In this document: positions 1 through 11,912 of the stretch, in pieces
How the letters are laid out: the number at the start of each line of letters is the position of its first letter
Numbering within the stretch: the stretch's first letter is position 1
The notes under the pieces: generated by a model
The model's input: the letters and a program-made list of their open reading frames with translations, nothing else
Databases searched by the model: none
Told to the model about the DNA's origin: nothing
Translations under genes and position numbers: made by a program
Assembly: GCA_013368315.1 (NCBI GenBank)
Contig: JAACJM010000074.1
Coordinates: 294,203-358,202, forward strand
Origin: Tetrapyrgos nigripes
Taxonomy: Eukaryota; Basidiomycota; Agaricomycetes; Agaricales; Campanellaceae
Direction of reading: 5' to 3'
DNA: 64,000 nucleotides

Positions 1-3000
1 TTCCAGAGCAAATATCGCCGCCTGATAAGCCTCAAATTCCTCTGGTGCGCTCAATCCGCTACTTTCACCGCCGGACGTCAAGATCGACAAGACCCCAGGA
101 AATCCCTTCTTCGTCAAAAAGACATGGCATTCGTCAATCACTTGCTTGAAGGCAGTGCACGTCTCATACAGAGCGCGTCCCATGCCTAGATACTGTGAGC
201 CTTGGCCAGAGAAGACGAAAATGACCTTGGCTGGCTCTTCCTTCTGCTGTATCTCGTGAATGGAAGCATCCCGGAGCTTCCGAACGAGGTCATCCCGAGA
301 GTCGACCGTGACGCAGAGACGGTGAGAATAAATCTGTCTCCTGGCTGTAGTGGTATAGGCAATGTCTGCCAGACGAAGACTGCTGGACTCGGGAGAGATG
401 AGCCATTCAATGAATCGGGTCCGGAGATCTAGGAGAGCGTTCTCGGTTTTAGCCGAAAATCCAAAAAACCAAGTCCAAGTTGGCATCGACAGAAGGAAAA
501 GAGATGAATTCCTCGACGACAGCTGCAGCATTAGAACCGGCAGCGCCGAAGTTGTTGAGAAGAGCCATCCTGCTCTGCCCGTCGCGAGGAGTCCAGGGAG
601 TCTGTGTGGTAGCAATGCGAGTGTGATCCACGTCTAGAGGATGTATCCGCGGATTCAGAGTCTGCAAAGAGATTTGGCGAGGAATGACTTTATGACGGAA
701 CATCAACAACAGCTTCGCAAGCCCTGCAGCGCCCGACGCGGCTTCCAAATGGCCGATATTGGCTTTGATAGACATTATGTGCAAGGGGTTCTGAGCTTTA
801 CGCTGACGGCAGAGCACTTTTCGAAGACTTTCCATCTCCACTGGATCACCCGCCTGAGTTCCTGTGCCATGAGCTTCAACAACATCGATGCGCCCAGCGG
901 ATATTCCTGTCCTCTCCAACAGACGTTCAAATAACGCAGTCTGAGTGGCTGCGTGCGGGTGTGTGATCGAATGCGCGGTCCCGCTCTGATTGACTTCCAC
1001 GCCCCGAATGACGCCAAGTATATTGTCGTTCTCAGTTATGGCATCATCAAGCCTTTTCAGGACGAACAAGCCACAGCCTTCGGAACGACTATACCCATCG
1101 GCTGAGGCATCGAAAGGTTTGCACTGGCCAGTAGGAGAGAGGAAATGCCCACGGTCCAGACCAAGGAACATCTATCAGAGAGGAATAATAAACGAAAGGA
1201 ATTAGGTTGGATTAAAAGCCATCAACGACAGAGTACTTACATCTGGACTAGAGGAAATGTTAGCTCCGCCAACAATCGCAGCATTGCAATCGTGGTTCAT
1301 CAGAGCTCTCGCGCCCTGGTAGATGGCCACCATAGAGGATGAACAGGCAGTGTCGACGACAGCCGAAGGGCCACTCCATTGCATCGCATATGATATCCGC
1401 CCACTGAGGAATGCTTTGAGGGTACCTAAAAGAAAATCAAGGTTGGTACATGGTGTAATAATAGACGAATGAGCCGTACCTGTGCTGTAGTAAACATCTA
1501 TATCATCGCGTAGGTTCTGAATATAGTCGTGAGTTGCGACCCCGATAAAGCATCCAAATGTGTCCCGACGGAAAGAGAGAGTAGAATCAGGAACATATCC
1601 AGCGTCCTCCAATGCCTCGTAAGCGGTCTGAAGGAGGATCCTCTGTTGTGGGTCCATGCTTCTCGCCTCACGAGGAGAAATCTTGAAGAACTGGTTATCA
1701 AACTCGTCGACTCCATCAATGAAGTTGCCAGTATGGGCCTTCATAGTGCGTTTGGGGTTCAACGGGTTTGTGGGATCGTAATCTGAGATTTGGAAACGGT
1801 GCTCCGGAATCTAAAAGCAGAAATTAAGGTTAGCGTTGCCTATGAAAAGCGATGCTTAAGTTGATAATCACCTCTGCGACAGTGTTGATCCCATTCTCGA
1901 GAACTTCCCACAATTTGGTCGTGTTGGGTGCGCCTGGCATGTTAACCGCCATCCCAACGATAGCAATAGCGTTTGCGGGAGTGGTTTCAGCTACCAAGTT
2001 GGACTTGGTTGAAATGTCAATAATGGAAGTATGCCCTTTGGGGAAAGATTTCTCCATGCTACGGACAATGCCATTACCGGGCCCGAAGTTGATGAAAGTT
2101 ATGGGCTGCGCCGCATTAGATAGCGATGTCGAGTGAACCAGGGATGAGATGACTCGGTCCCAATTGACTGGTTCAACGACGACCATGTTGATCACGGACT
2201 CGATGAGAGAAGTCGAATTGTTGCAAGAAGGATCGAGCAGCTCCCCGGTGAAGCTCGATCTGATGGGTATCCTCATGTCGGAGAAATCTGGGAATGATAC
2301 GCTGCGACGCTGAACATCAGCTAGAATCTCGTTACGAAGTGCGTCGGCATGGATGGGGGAATGATACAATGTGTTTATCTTCGTTGGGTGAACTGTGACG
2401 TCCGAGTCAGTCTGGCGGGAAGCGAACTGTGCAAGGATATCAGGTCGTCCAGACACTGTGACTGAGGATTCGTCCATGATAGCCGTGACGTAGATGGGAG
2501 ATAGAGGGTTGACCTGGCGAAGGAGATCATTAATCATAACTCGAAAAAGGGAATCAAAGAAGTCGAGGCTTACGGAATTAAATTTCTCAACGGCTTCTTC
2601 TGCAGCCTCTCGGTTCATCCCGATGAAAGCAAAGCTCCAAGGAAGAGAGCCGATGTTCTCGAATGGGATCGGTTCAAGTTCCGAACGACGGTAGAGCTGG
2701 GCACGTATGCCAATCCATAAGACGAGACGGTATGCCTCGACGGCTCGGGAAACGAAGCTCGCCTTTGTGTATGAAGTAGAAACGACTACAGCGGGAATAA
2801 TTCCCGAGGAGAACCCAAGAATTTCGGCGTGTCTGGGAAGGTCTGAAGAATCCACGTAGGCTAGGTAACGTAGAGACTGGATAAGAAAGAGCGTAGAGCC
2901 AGAGAGAACACTATTGTGTGTGTATCGTTGGGTCGTAGCTTGGAGGAGGGAGAGAGGGGATTGGAAGTCATCCAAGTCCACATCTATGCCCTTCCGGATG

Positions 3001-3179
3001 GCAGGAGCGAGAGAGGAGATTTCGGTATGGAAGGCGTTGAAGCAGGAGTGGAGTAGAGTTGAACCAGAAATTGTCTCGGCATCGTGAACTGCTAATTCAC
3101 GCGTCGATGACTTATCTGCGGCGGCATTCCCTTGCCCAGAGAAGAAAGGCACGTCCAGAACAGGGACGCTGGAGGGCAT
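1..3179 (-). CDS. Non-reducing polyketide synthase, N-terminal part (SAT-KS-AT start), partial
   Basis: Iterative type I PKS of the non-reducing class, which builds aromatic polyketides such as orsellinate-type acids from acyl/malonyl-CoA. The first exon (ATG at 3179) encodes a SAT starter-loading domain of about 400 residues. Introns lie near 1812-1870, 1425-1480 and 1173-1240. The KS domain follows with active-site DTACSSS, EAHGTGT and [12 protein letters not shown]. Then comes the KS-AT linker and the beginning of an AT domain ([12 protein letters not shown]). The gene leaves the window at base 1, so the rest of AT, PT, ACP and any TE are not visible. Two oddities: the SAT motif reads GFSSG, with Ser in place of the usual Cys of GxCxG. 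The reading frame also breaks at a run of six A (463-468; T on the coding strand), after which the conserved FSAKTE linker continues in another frame. Family assignment is secure; product is unknown. Confidence 0.93.
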
Positions 3180-5487
3180 AAGGTAGTTGTAACGTGGCTC
3201 TGTAGCAGGGATAGGGAAAAGATTTAGTGTTTGGAGTGATGTAAGCTGGGCATGCCATCTGAGCTTTATAGCTTAGACACAAAGTAGTCCGACGCAAACT
3301 GAGTCAAGAAGAGAAGCACTAAAATGGCAAGTGTAATAGCATACTTGCGCAGATCGTACCGACGTGAACAGCGGAAACAATGCACCAACTTACCAAACTC
3401 TCAATGTCTTGTTGTGTTTTCAATATCTGTAGAGTTTAGAATTGATACAGGACTGTAAGTCGTAAGTCCGCTGATGGAAAGGCTGTTGGGCGGACCCTCA
3501 CTGCTTTGACCTCCACGTTGACGTGTATCATTCGGGACCTGATGTCCTTCCAAATCCAAATCCTGAAACGATCCCCGAAGATATTCTTACACGGAGTAGC
3601 TGAGCAGAAGCTCCATAAGAACCGGATGCGATTTTGGGACGGATATGTTGAGGTACAGGAAGGCCGACTTATTTGGCCTTATTTGAGAGTTAGTCAGAGT
3701 GATTAGAACAAGTAAATTAGCCGACTACGTTATTCTATTGGACACGAGTCACGTTTCACCGTTTGATGTCAACCAACGAACCCTCTCATCTCAACCACTT
3801 TCGAGTCTCCGTTGTTAGTGGTACCGATGACGCCAACTGTCAGGACGGGCCGCTCTAATTTTTTGACAATTTTTACAGCTCTGCGAAAGCTGTATAAGTC
3901 AAGTCGAGTCAGCCAGGTTCTCCAGCGCTATGGCGATGCAAGTCAAGTCATTTTCTTTTTCTCACTTAACACTTAGGTTTCGCTTCAGCCATCTGCGAGA
4001 AAGATGGAAATTTGTTGGAACAGCGCTGGCAGGTACATATGATGCGTACCTCGAAGAAGGTCCGGTTCCCCTTTAGATATCTTTGGTGTACGATGATACT
4101 GATGTCGGTCGCAGGAACACAGGATGCAGACCGTAGTCAATCGGGTATTGAACTCTAACAAACTCGGAATAGTCTCAGGCGGACTCTAGTGCTACTACTC
4201 TTCAATGAACCTGTGGTCAGCGATTGATGTGAGGCTGTTCATTGCTTGTTGGTCGGGGAGTTACAGAGATGTCGCGTCAAAAATGTCTTTCAGCTATACG
4301 CTTGCACTACTGATCATCCATATCATCTTACACTGGTACTACGTTGCACGTGCTATCACATAGCGTCTACTGTAGCCTTGCTTAATTGAGCAGTAGCGCT
4401 GAAATCTCTATGGGTCCTTTTCGGGTATCGAGCTTTAGTCTCAATTGCCTTGCACTAATAGTTGCAATCATTGCTCAGCTCAACAAATCATATGCAGTGT
4501 TGATAATGAATTGTTTTGAGAGCTGTATCGCAGACAAGACAACCCATCCCGAATTACTGAGTTAGCACTGAGGCTTGATCTTCGTACTACTAGACTCTCA
4601 GCGAAAGACATTGATAACAGCATCGCATTAGAACTTTCCATTCGTATCACAAGCCATTTTAGAGTGATACACAGCTCGTGCAATGATCCTAATCCTTGCG
4701 TCCTGGTTGTACCAAAATGCGTTCCTTATCTTGAATTCTCACCGAGGACGTAGTCTACATACGTTCCAAAACGAACACATACAGCAGGAGATTTTATTTT
4801 ACCTCCACTTCCCGTCGTTTTCGAAGCCACCCACATACTCAGCCCCGTGAAGATACCCTGATACCACTTAGCATGGACGCGCTAATACCTGCACGATCCC
4901 CCTCTCAACACGCCTTCTATGGCAATTGCGTTGCGATCTTCAACATTATGGATCTACTAGAAGTCAGGACAGTGCACGCACATATGTCTAGACTCTAGAC
5001 TCTAGCAATACATCGTGATCCCTAGCCCTGGGGTTCTAAATTGACTTCTGCCACGAACGCTAACGCACTAATGCTTGTGGTGTAGATTCTGCAGATCCTC
5101 AGTACGTGTCCCGGTGAATGACCCGACTCTCAGGGTGGTACACGGTACCACGATCTCCAAGCCACAAATGGGCATTAATACTCCTTGCTATAGTAAGTCG
5201 CATTTCCAATAAACAAAGTACACTGTCCTACTACCTAGAGCTTGTCTAGAGCTTAGGCAAGGGTACAAACTTACCTGACACGATGCAGTGACATGATGCG
5301 TTCGGGAGCTTCGAGTCAAAATTCGACGTCGACGTTGAGCAAGCAAGAATGATTTAACAAAAACTTGTTGGTACCTGCCAAGCTAGAGATAAGGGGCGCA
5401 GTGGCACCGATTGTCAAGGGGGGCCTGAGACTTCTGCCAGTGAGAGAAAATTCGATGCACGCGTACCCAGAGATCGGTCCGTGGGCC
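3180..5487. other. Intergenic, no gene seen
   Basis: Upstream of the PKS start I see only short, unconserved open frames and no motif or splice pattern that joins into a protein. No tRNA or clear repeat was recognised here. The PKS promoter presumably lies just above 3180, but no distinct TATA box could be assigned. Confidence 0.5.
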
Positions 5488-5495
5488 CTAAGGCG

Positions 5496-6705
5496 CCCCA
5501 GTCAAAAACGACGCCGGCCACAACCGACTATAAACGACCACTTCTGAAAATCTGAAGAAAATTCGCTCCTGCCAACCATTTCGGACGTGGCCAGAAAGGC
5601 GTCGGAAAATGACCGTATACCGGATTTGTTTCTGGCCATTTCTGGCCGCGTCCGGGCAAAAAGTCGAGGATGTGTCGACGACGCCTTTCGGACCAGGCCA
5701 GATATAGTCAGATAGTGTCAGAAATCATCAGAAATCATCTACTTTTATTCCATTTCGTACTATTGTACATCCTTTCAACTAAAGTAAGCTATACGACGCC
5801 TTCTGACACCTGCCGACGCTGTCCCATCTAAGAAGTTGAATGTCCCTGAGCCAGAACGAATGAACTGAAACAAACGAGTTAGCAACGCAAAGTAACTGCA
5901 AGAGACCAGGGAAATGTACCTTCGGTGACTCTGCGAGTCTGCCGTCAATCCGCCAATCACGAGTGCGTATACTGAAGGACATGCACGTCGTGACCTTCGC
6001 ATAACTACAAGGTCAAAAGAGAAACTGAGCAGAGATACGCGTTGAGAGCAGACACACAATTACCTCAAATTTAAAACGACACGCATATACACCGCTCGCT
6101 CGGGCTCCAAGAAAGGCAGAGGAAGGGATTTGAGCCAATGGTACGAGTGTCACCTAAGATGAAGGCACACCTGGAAACCCCTGGAAGATTCTAATTGTTC
6201 TCGCCCAGAATGGAACATCCCACTAACTCCATTCTACATGTTTGCGAGGGGCAACGGCGCAAAGTTTCGTGGTAATTCGTCGACGCGCTGATATGGTCGT
6301 TATCCAGTGAGAGGGTGTCACGACTCGCCATGCAGTGATCCGGTGGGGAGAATGGGGGAGAGGGGAGAGGATGCGAGAGAAAGGGGGATGGAGAAGGGAG
6401 GAGAGACGGGGGAGATGGTGGTGGTTGCGGCGAGAAAGTTTGGGGAGCCCATCGTTTATGTTGGGGCAGCGTGACGTCGATAGGCTTACTGACCTCACAG
6501 AAAGAAATCTCTAAGTCTGCGTCGCACTCCGCGAGCTCGAGCAGGTCGACACGCGTTGACGTGTGTCATCAAAGCGTTGCTTCTGAGTGCCATCGGAAAA
6601 TGTACAGAAAAATTGGAAATATCCAGAAATATCCAGAAAAATCTCGGACAAACTCAGAACTCAAACTTTCTCGTTGGAATTCCCTGGCGTCGTTTTTGAC
6701 TGGGG
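5496..6705. mobile_element. Non-autonomous TIR DNA transposon, about 1.2 kb
   Basis: The sequence CCCCAGTCAAAAACGACGCC at 5496-5515 is repeated as an exact reverse complement at 6686-6705. The flanking 8 bases are CTAAGGCG on the left and CCTAGGCG on the right, an imperfect 8-bp duplication expected of an old hAT-like insertion. Internally there are short subterminal repeats (variants of TCTGGCC and GCGTC on the left, GAAATATCCA on the right). The open frames inside are short and resemble no transposase, so the element would depend on an enzyme supplied elsewhere. Superfamily assignment rests only on the TSD length. Confidence 0.7.
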
Positions 6706-6713
6706 CCTAGGCG

Positions 6714-7994
6714 GACACGGTGCACGTGCCAAAGCTATTTACTGCGGGGTGCCAGCCTTCATTTCCATTCAGATTCTGCCCGAAACTTTAGTGCACATGC
6801 CCACTGGCAAGCTTTATGATGTACACGCAAGGATGATAGACGCAGTCCAAGACTGCTTCCTTTATGCTTCCTTATACTTATGATAACAATTGAATGCGAT
6901 GTCCTCAGCTTGAGAAGCCTGGTAGATCGTTTCAAGTTAACGAACTCGATGGAACAGTCCACCCGGCTACATGTAAACACTGTTCACAGTTGATGAATTG
7001 GTCTCCATAGATTCGTTATAAACATAGCTCATAGATCCAGGAAGGCTGATGAGTTCTCGAACTAACATCCCGCCTCGCAGCAGGATATCACCGAGAATCA
7101 GATTTATGGTTTTTGCAAGGCGCGGTAATTAATCATTTCATTATAGCTTTTTCGTCAAATATTTTGCGAGGAGCTCCGAGCGGGTAGTTACCCCGCTTCA
7201 GGTTCTCCAAGAGTGATTGGTGGCGCTGCATGTTAATATTGCGGCTTTGTGTCGGTCTCGACTTGAACGGAGAAGTTGATTGGGTAGTATGTGAATGATA
7301 CACTGGGTAGGCCATAGGCTGGGCTGTACTATATTTCATTCTCCGTGCTGTGGTCAGCGGCATTGAGTTCGCGGCTTCGGATTCAAATCTCCATACCCTC
7401 GGGAATTATAGTCTGTGTTTGGCTGAATGAGTCAATGAATTCATCTATAATTGAATGAGCCACTGCTTATCTTGTGGAAGAAGGTCGGAGGCTACATACC
7501 AGAAGAGAAGTTTTGGAGTCTGGATCCGTCTTACAGTGTATGACAAATTGATGTCACCCCGTGACCAGATCAAATTGAGTTTTTGAATTGAATCTGGTCA
7601 CGGGGTGACATCAATTTTGTCATACACTGTAGCTGCGAGGCACGTGAGACACGTGGCAATGAGTCAGCAATGAGCAAGTTCTTGTCAATGTCATCCCAAC
7701 TTGTTGACCACAACCACCATCTTTGCGACACATATTCAACCTCTGTATTTCTTAAAAATACTGGGAGAACACGCTGCTTATCTGTACCTCGATTCTCATG
7801 GAATGTTTATCAGCTGACGTTGAGCACTCCCGCCCCCTTCCCCCAATTGAAAAGTTTTTCTTGGATACATACACTCCCAAAATGTGCCTGGTCAGGCGGG
7901 CAAAACCTATCATTCTTCCTTATTGCGAATATGTTTTAAGTAGGATGAGAACCTGGGCAATACTTTGGGGAGAACGCTTCCTTACTTCCGTCAA
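6714..7994. other. Intergenic, holds a fold-back MITE
   Basis: Between the 1.2 kb TIR element and the MFS transporter start I see no protein-coding signal. The only structured item is the palindromic element at 7532-7631. The transporter promoter must lie in the last few hundred bases; no convincing TATA box was found. Confidence 0.5.
7532..7631. mobile_element. Fold-back MITE, 100 bp, Tc1/mariner-like ends
   Basis: Two nearly perfect inverted arms of about 45 bases face each other with only a few bases between them. The outer ends read TACAGTGTATGACAAA and its reverse complement. One arm has a single extra A. The terminal TA together with an inner CAGTG end resembles Tc1/mariner elements, which duplicate TA on insertion. 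The whole unit would fold into one long hairpin. It has no coding capacity. Confidence 0.75.
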
Positions 7995-10480
7995 ATGTCC
8001 ACCCCGCCAACTTCTCCAATAAAGGCCGAGAAGGAAGATGTTTCTATCGAGGAAAACGCACCTCAACACCGTCTTGACACCAGGCTCGATGATGAGCCTA
8101 TCCCAGAACTCGGGACAGCTGAGAGAGAGTACGTCGAGAGGAAGCTCGTTCGAAAACTGGATACAAGAGTTCTACCTACAATCATACTGATCTATATTAT
8201 GAACTATATCGACGTGCGTGCTCTGGTTTTTTTTTCTCCCTCAGAACCTGACAAGTGGACTCTCCTTGATGTCGAGTACAGAGAACTGCGGTGACTACTG
8301 CCAGGCTCCAGGGATTAGAAGAAGACCTTGGTCTCACAGATTTACACTACGAAGTGATCCTTTCGATTCTCTACGTCACGTACTGCCCGGCACAGATTCC
8401 TTCCAACATGTTGCTGAACTGGATTAAGCGGTATGCCCCTTTTTTGTTTGGATTCACTACATACTAAGTGCGTCTGGTCATGCAATTTTAGACCGTCTAT
8501 ATACATTGGAGCGTGTGTGATGGCATGGGGACTTGTCAGTGCCCTCAGTGGAGCTACGCAAAACTACGGTGGAATACTCGCAACCAGGATGTTCATTGGT
8601 TTACCAGAGGCGGCTTTCTATCCTGGGAGTAAGTATCCTGTAGACAAGCTGATCCCTTATTCACTCCTTTCAATTTGCGATAGCTATCTACCTGCTTTCA
8701 CGTTGGTATACGAAAAAGGAACTTGCGTTCCGCTCTGCTATTCTCTACGGTGGGCTGTTAACTTCAAATGCGTTCGGAGCGGTACGGCATCCTTTTAATG
8801 CTGTGTTATCTGATTCTAATTTTGCACTACTTAGCTTTTGGCAGCGGGTATCCTCCACGGACTTGAGGGTGCCCGTGGAATCCGTGGATGGCGATGGTGA
8901 GCCCGAGTCCATTCCGGAAAACTTTTTGTCTATGTACTTGCCAGATGCCAGTCACGGTGGCTGTCACTCGGGCAGATGCTGACTTACCCTTAGGCTATTC
9001 TACATTGAAGGTGCCATAACGATATTCGTTGGTCTTAATGCGATGTAAGTCTCACCGTTCCTTAGCTATCTTAAGTCTATAATAACTTTGCGCTGAAATA
9101 GGTGGCTTCTACCGGACTACGTGGGCATTCGGATTCTCTTACACTGGTTATACTCCCTGATGGAATTTTAGCCCCCGAACACCCGTTGGATGTCACCTTT
9201 TGAGCGTCGACTTGCTCAAGCTCGATTGGCTGATGATGCTGGCGAGGCCGACAAGGATAATGACGCAGATTCGTAAGTACTCAACCTTTCGAAAGTGCTG
9301 TCTACTTGCTGAAAAGGTCGACATCGTTGGCTTTGGTACCTATTAGACCTCTGAAAGGCCTGTGGATGGCGCTCAAAGATCCCAAGGTTCTCCTCTTTTC
9401 AATCATGACCACGGCTCAATTACTTGGTCTAAGTTTTATCAATTTCTTCCCGACGTAAGTTCCTTTTCCATGTCCACACTCGTGTAGTGGTAACAATTGA
9501 CGTTCATGTTTCTTGCCTATATAGCCTCACCGCAACTCTGAACCCCAACTTCTCTACAACCGTCGCTCTGCTACTCGCTGCGTATGTATTCTTAAGTCCT
9601 CGTATGTACATCATCCATCATCCATCATACTGAGCCTTCTCCCTCAGTCCGCCCTGGATCTTCGCAACAATCGTCTGCTCCGTAAATGCCTGGCACGCAG
9701 ATCGTACAGGTGAACGTTACTTCCACATCGCCGGATGGTGGTGGGGTGTAATTGCTGGCTTTATCATCGGTCTGAGCACGATGAATACTGCTGGACGATA
9801 CGTTTCGATGTTTTTGATGGCTAGTGGGTATGCTGGTACGTCACGTGATCAAGCTGGCTGCCAGGTACATTCCTTGCAGTATACTGACTCGCACATGCAC
9901 AATAGGATTCGCAATGACACTCGTTTGGGTATCGAATGCTATTCCAAGGCCGCCTGCGTGAGTTCCTGCGTTCCTTCATTTGCGACACAGACTGAGACCC
10001 GTTGATATTTCTCCTTGAACTCGTCAGGAAACGAGCCGCTGCGATTGGATTGGTCAACGGGATTGGAAACCTCGGGAATCTGTGAGACTGTGTTTTGTGA
10101 CATGGCAACATCGTTTCGAATGATTCTCTCTTTCTGTACCACAGAATGGGTTCGTATACCTGGAAAGCAGAATGGGGACCTGAATACCACCAGTCTATGG
10201 CGATATCTTTGGCTGCTTTGGTTATCAGTACTGTTCTTTCTCTGGGTAAGTACAACACGCTCTCCACCAATCCTCCAAACCAGGGCCTTTTTTTGATTTT
10301 CCTATTCATAACGTAGTCATCCGTCAACTCATCATTCGGGAGAACAAGAAATTGGACGAGGACGAGAGAGCTATCATGGAAAGGACTGATAGGCAGAGAG
10401 TCGAACAAGCTGCTATTCTGGAGGGTATTACTTTCGAACAGGCTATGGAAAGGAGGAAAGGGTTTAGGTATCTGTACTAA
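7995..10480 (+). CDS. MFS transporter, Dal5/allantoate permease-like (anion:cation symporter)
   Basis: Twelve-helix plasma-membrane transporter of the fungal Dal5-type family, which imports small organic anions such as allantoate, nicotinate, pantothenate or biotin precursors; the substrate here cannot be read from sequence. The start is the ATG at 7995. The protein has an acidic, Pro-rich cytosolic N-terminus, then the first helix (VLPTIILIYIMNYID) and RTAVTTARLQGLEEDLGL after the first intron (8214-8281). Other supporting stretches are RMFIGLPEAAFYPG, SRWYTKKELAFRSAILYGG and GWRWLFYIEG, typical of the family. Further introns include 8431-8491, one after GPEAAFYPG near 8630, and several to about 10315. 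The C-terminal tail ends at TAA 10478-10480. It stands alone, with no neighbour suggesting substrate. Confidence 0.9.
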
Positions 10481-11912
10481 TATAAGTATATGAAAGAAAG
10501 ATGGAAAATGGCTGAACGATGTAGTCAATATTTACTGTTCCATAGTAAACGAACTGGACTGTACTGCTATCAATATACATATTCAATTATCCTGTACCAA
10601 AAATCTGTTCAAGCGATGGGTACCGTTGTTCTGATCGAGGCTGCAGGTCAGGAACCCAAAGGAGCAAGCCTGTGCAGTCGGCAAAAGTTGTAAACGTTGC
10701 ATCGCATTCAACTTACCCCATAAGACTTTAGATTCTCCTTGATAGTTGCGAGGCGCCCAGTGCATTCAGATTCGTACCTATCTGGACTCGCTTCAAGTTA
10801 GGGTCCAGGAAGGACATCGCCTCAGACTGTCGTCGAGTCTTGTCCAGTCCAATGTTACTTACTGAGCGGGGTAAGGTAGTTCGCGTACTGGAACCGGTGG
10901 CTGGGCACATAAGGTCAACACATACGGATGGATATAAGTAAATGCTTTTGGAAAGATCAAAGAGTCACTGAATCCTCGGAAATGGTGGCTGCGGCTGCGT
11001 GTGATATGAATCATGCATACTTGAACGCTTTTAGAAAGTTGAAAGAGTTTCTGAAGCATTGGAGACGGCTGCCGAATGCATGACTCAACTGCTATAATCT
11101 GGGATGACCTGTATCCGGAGGCGTAGCGCTCAAGAGCGCTCATCGTTGACTAGTTTTTGAAACTTGGAATATTCATCTCACTCAGAGAATAATAAGAATA
11201 TGAATATCTATAAAAGCTGTAGAATGTGTGATCTTCCAGAATACGATGTAGTGGGCTATAACGATGAGTCAGAGGTGTTGAAGCCAGGTTCATTAGTGCT
11301 TTAACGTTTTCTTGGAACATGTACTAGAAGATCATCGTAGTAGAGAATCTATCGTTTCAATGACCGCTGTTACTGAGGTTGAGAACTACAGTAGTATCAT
11401 GGTCAAAAGGCTGGTCTCTTTCGCAAAATACAGCATAAGAAAGTAGCACCATACAATTAAGAATAGAATATTAGTGAGAGATTGTAGATGTGAGCATACC
11501 AAAAAGTACAAAACTCCGAAGAACGACGTTTCATGGCTGTAGGTACCCGAGTTCGAACCAGATACCGTCTGTGCTAGTGATATTGCAGCAATGTCATGTT
11601 AGACAGATGCGATAAGCAAGCAGTGTTAATAGTCTCCTCGTTCAATCGAACAAGGAAAAGGCCTGAGAAAAGCCTCAACGAGATAGAGGGAGGACAGGAG
11701 TATGCTGATTACTCCCATTCAATTAGATGGAAACAACCGACGGCACGTTCGCCGAACAGGAACCAATTTGCTATTTCAAGTTAGGAGCTATTTCGACTCG
11801 GTCTTATTCCTGTGAGACACGGTTGTAAGAGGGAGGCTGATACGCCTTCGATTTGTATGCAGCGGCAATAAAACCTTGGGGAATCAAATAAGCTCCAAAA
11901 AGGCGGATTATT
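10481..11912. other. Intergenic, holds a tRNA-Val relic
   Basis: No coding pattern was recognised. The only recognisable item is the degraded tRNA-like segment at 11540-11615. Confidence 0.5.
11540..11615 (-). pseudogene. Degraded tRNA-Val(AAC)-like relic
   Basis: On the minus strand the segment TCGCATCTGTCTAACA, identical to the D-arm end and anticodon arm of the intact tRNA-Val at 21951-22040, is followed after an intron-like insert by GCACAGA (anticodon stem 3' side) and GGTTCGAACT (B box). The acceptor stem and A box no longer match or pair. This is a decayed copy, not an expressed tRNA. Confidence 0.55.

Noticed and set aside
186..410. Minus-strand open frame over the KS-AT linker
   Set aside because: It is a shadow of the PKS: the conserved linker and AT motifs are in another frame.
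3506..3706. Plus-strand ORF of 66 codons
   Set aside because: No motif, no splice partner, low-complexity surroundings.
5775..6059. Overlapping minus-strand frames inside the 1.2 kb TIR element
   Set aside because: They do not resemble any transposase and overlap subterminal repeats.
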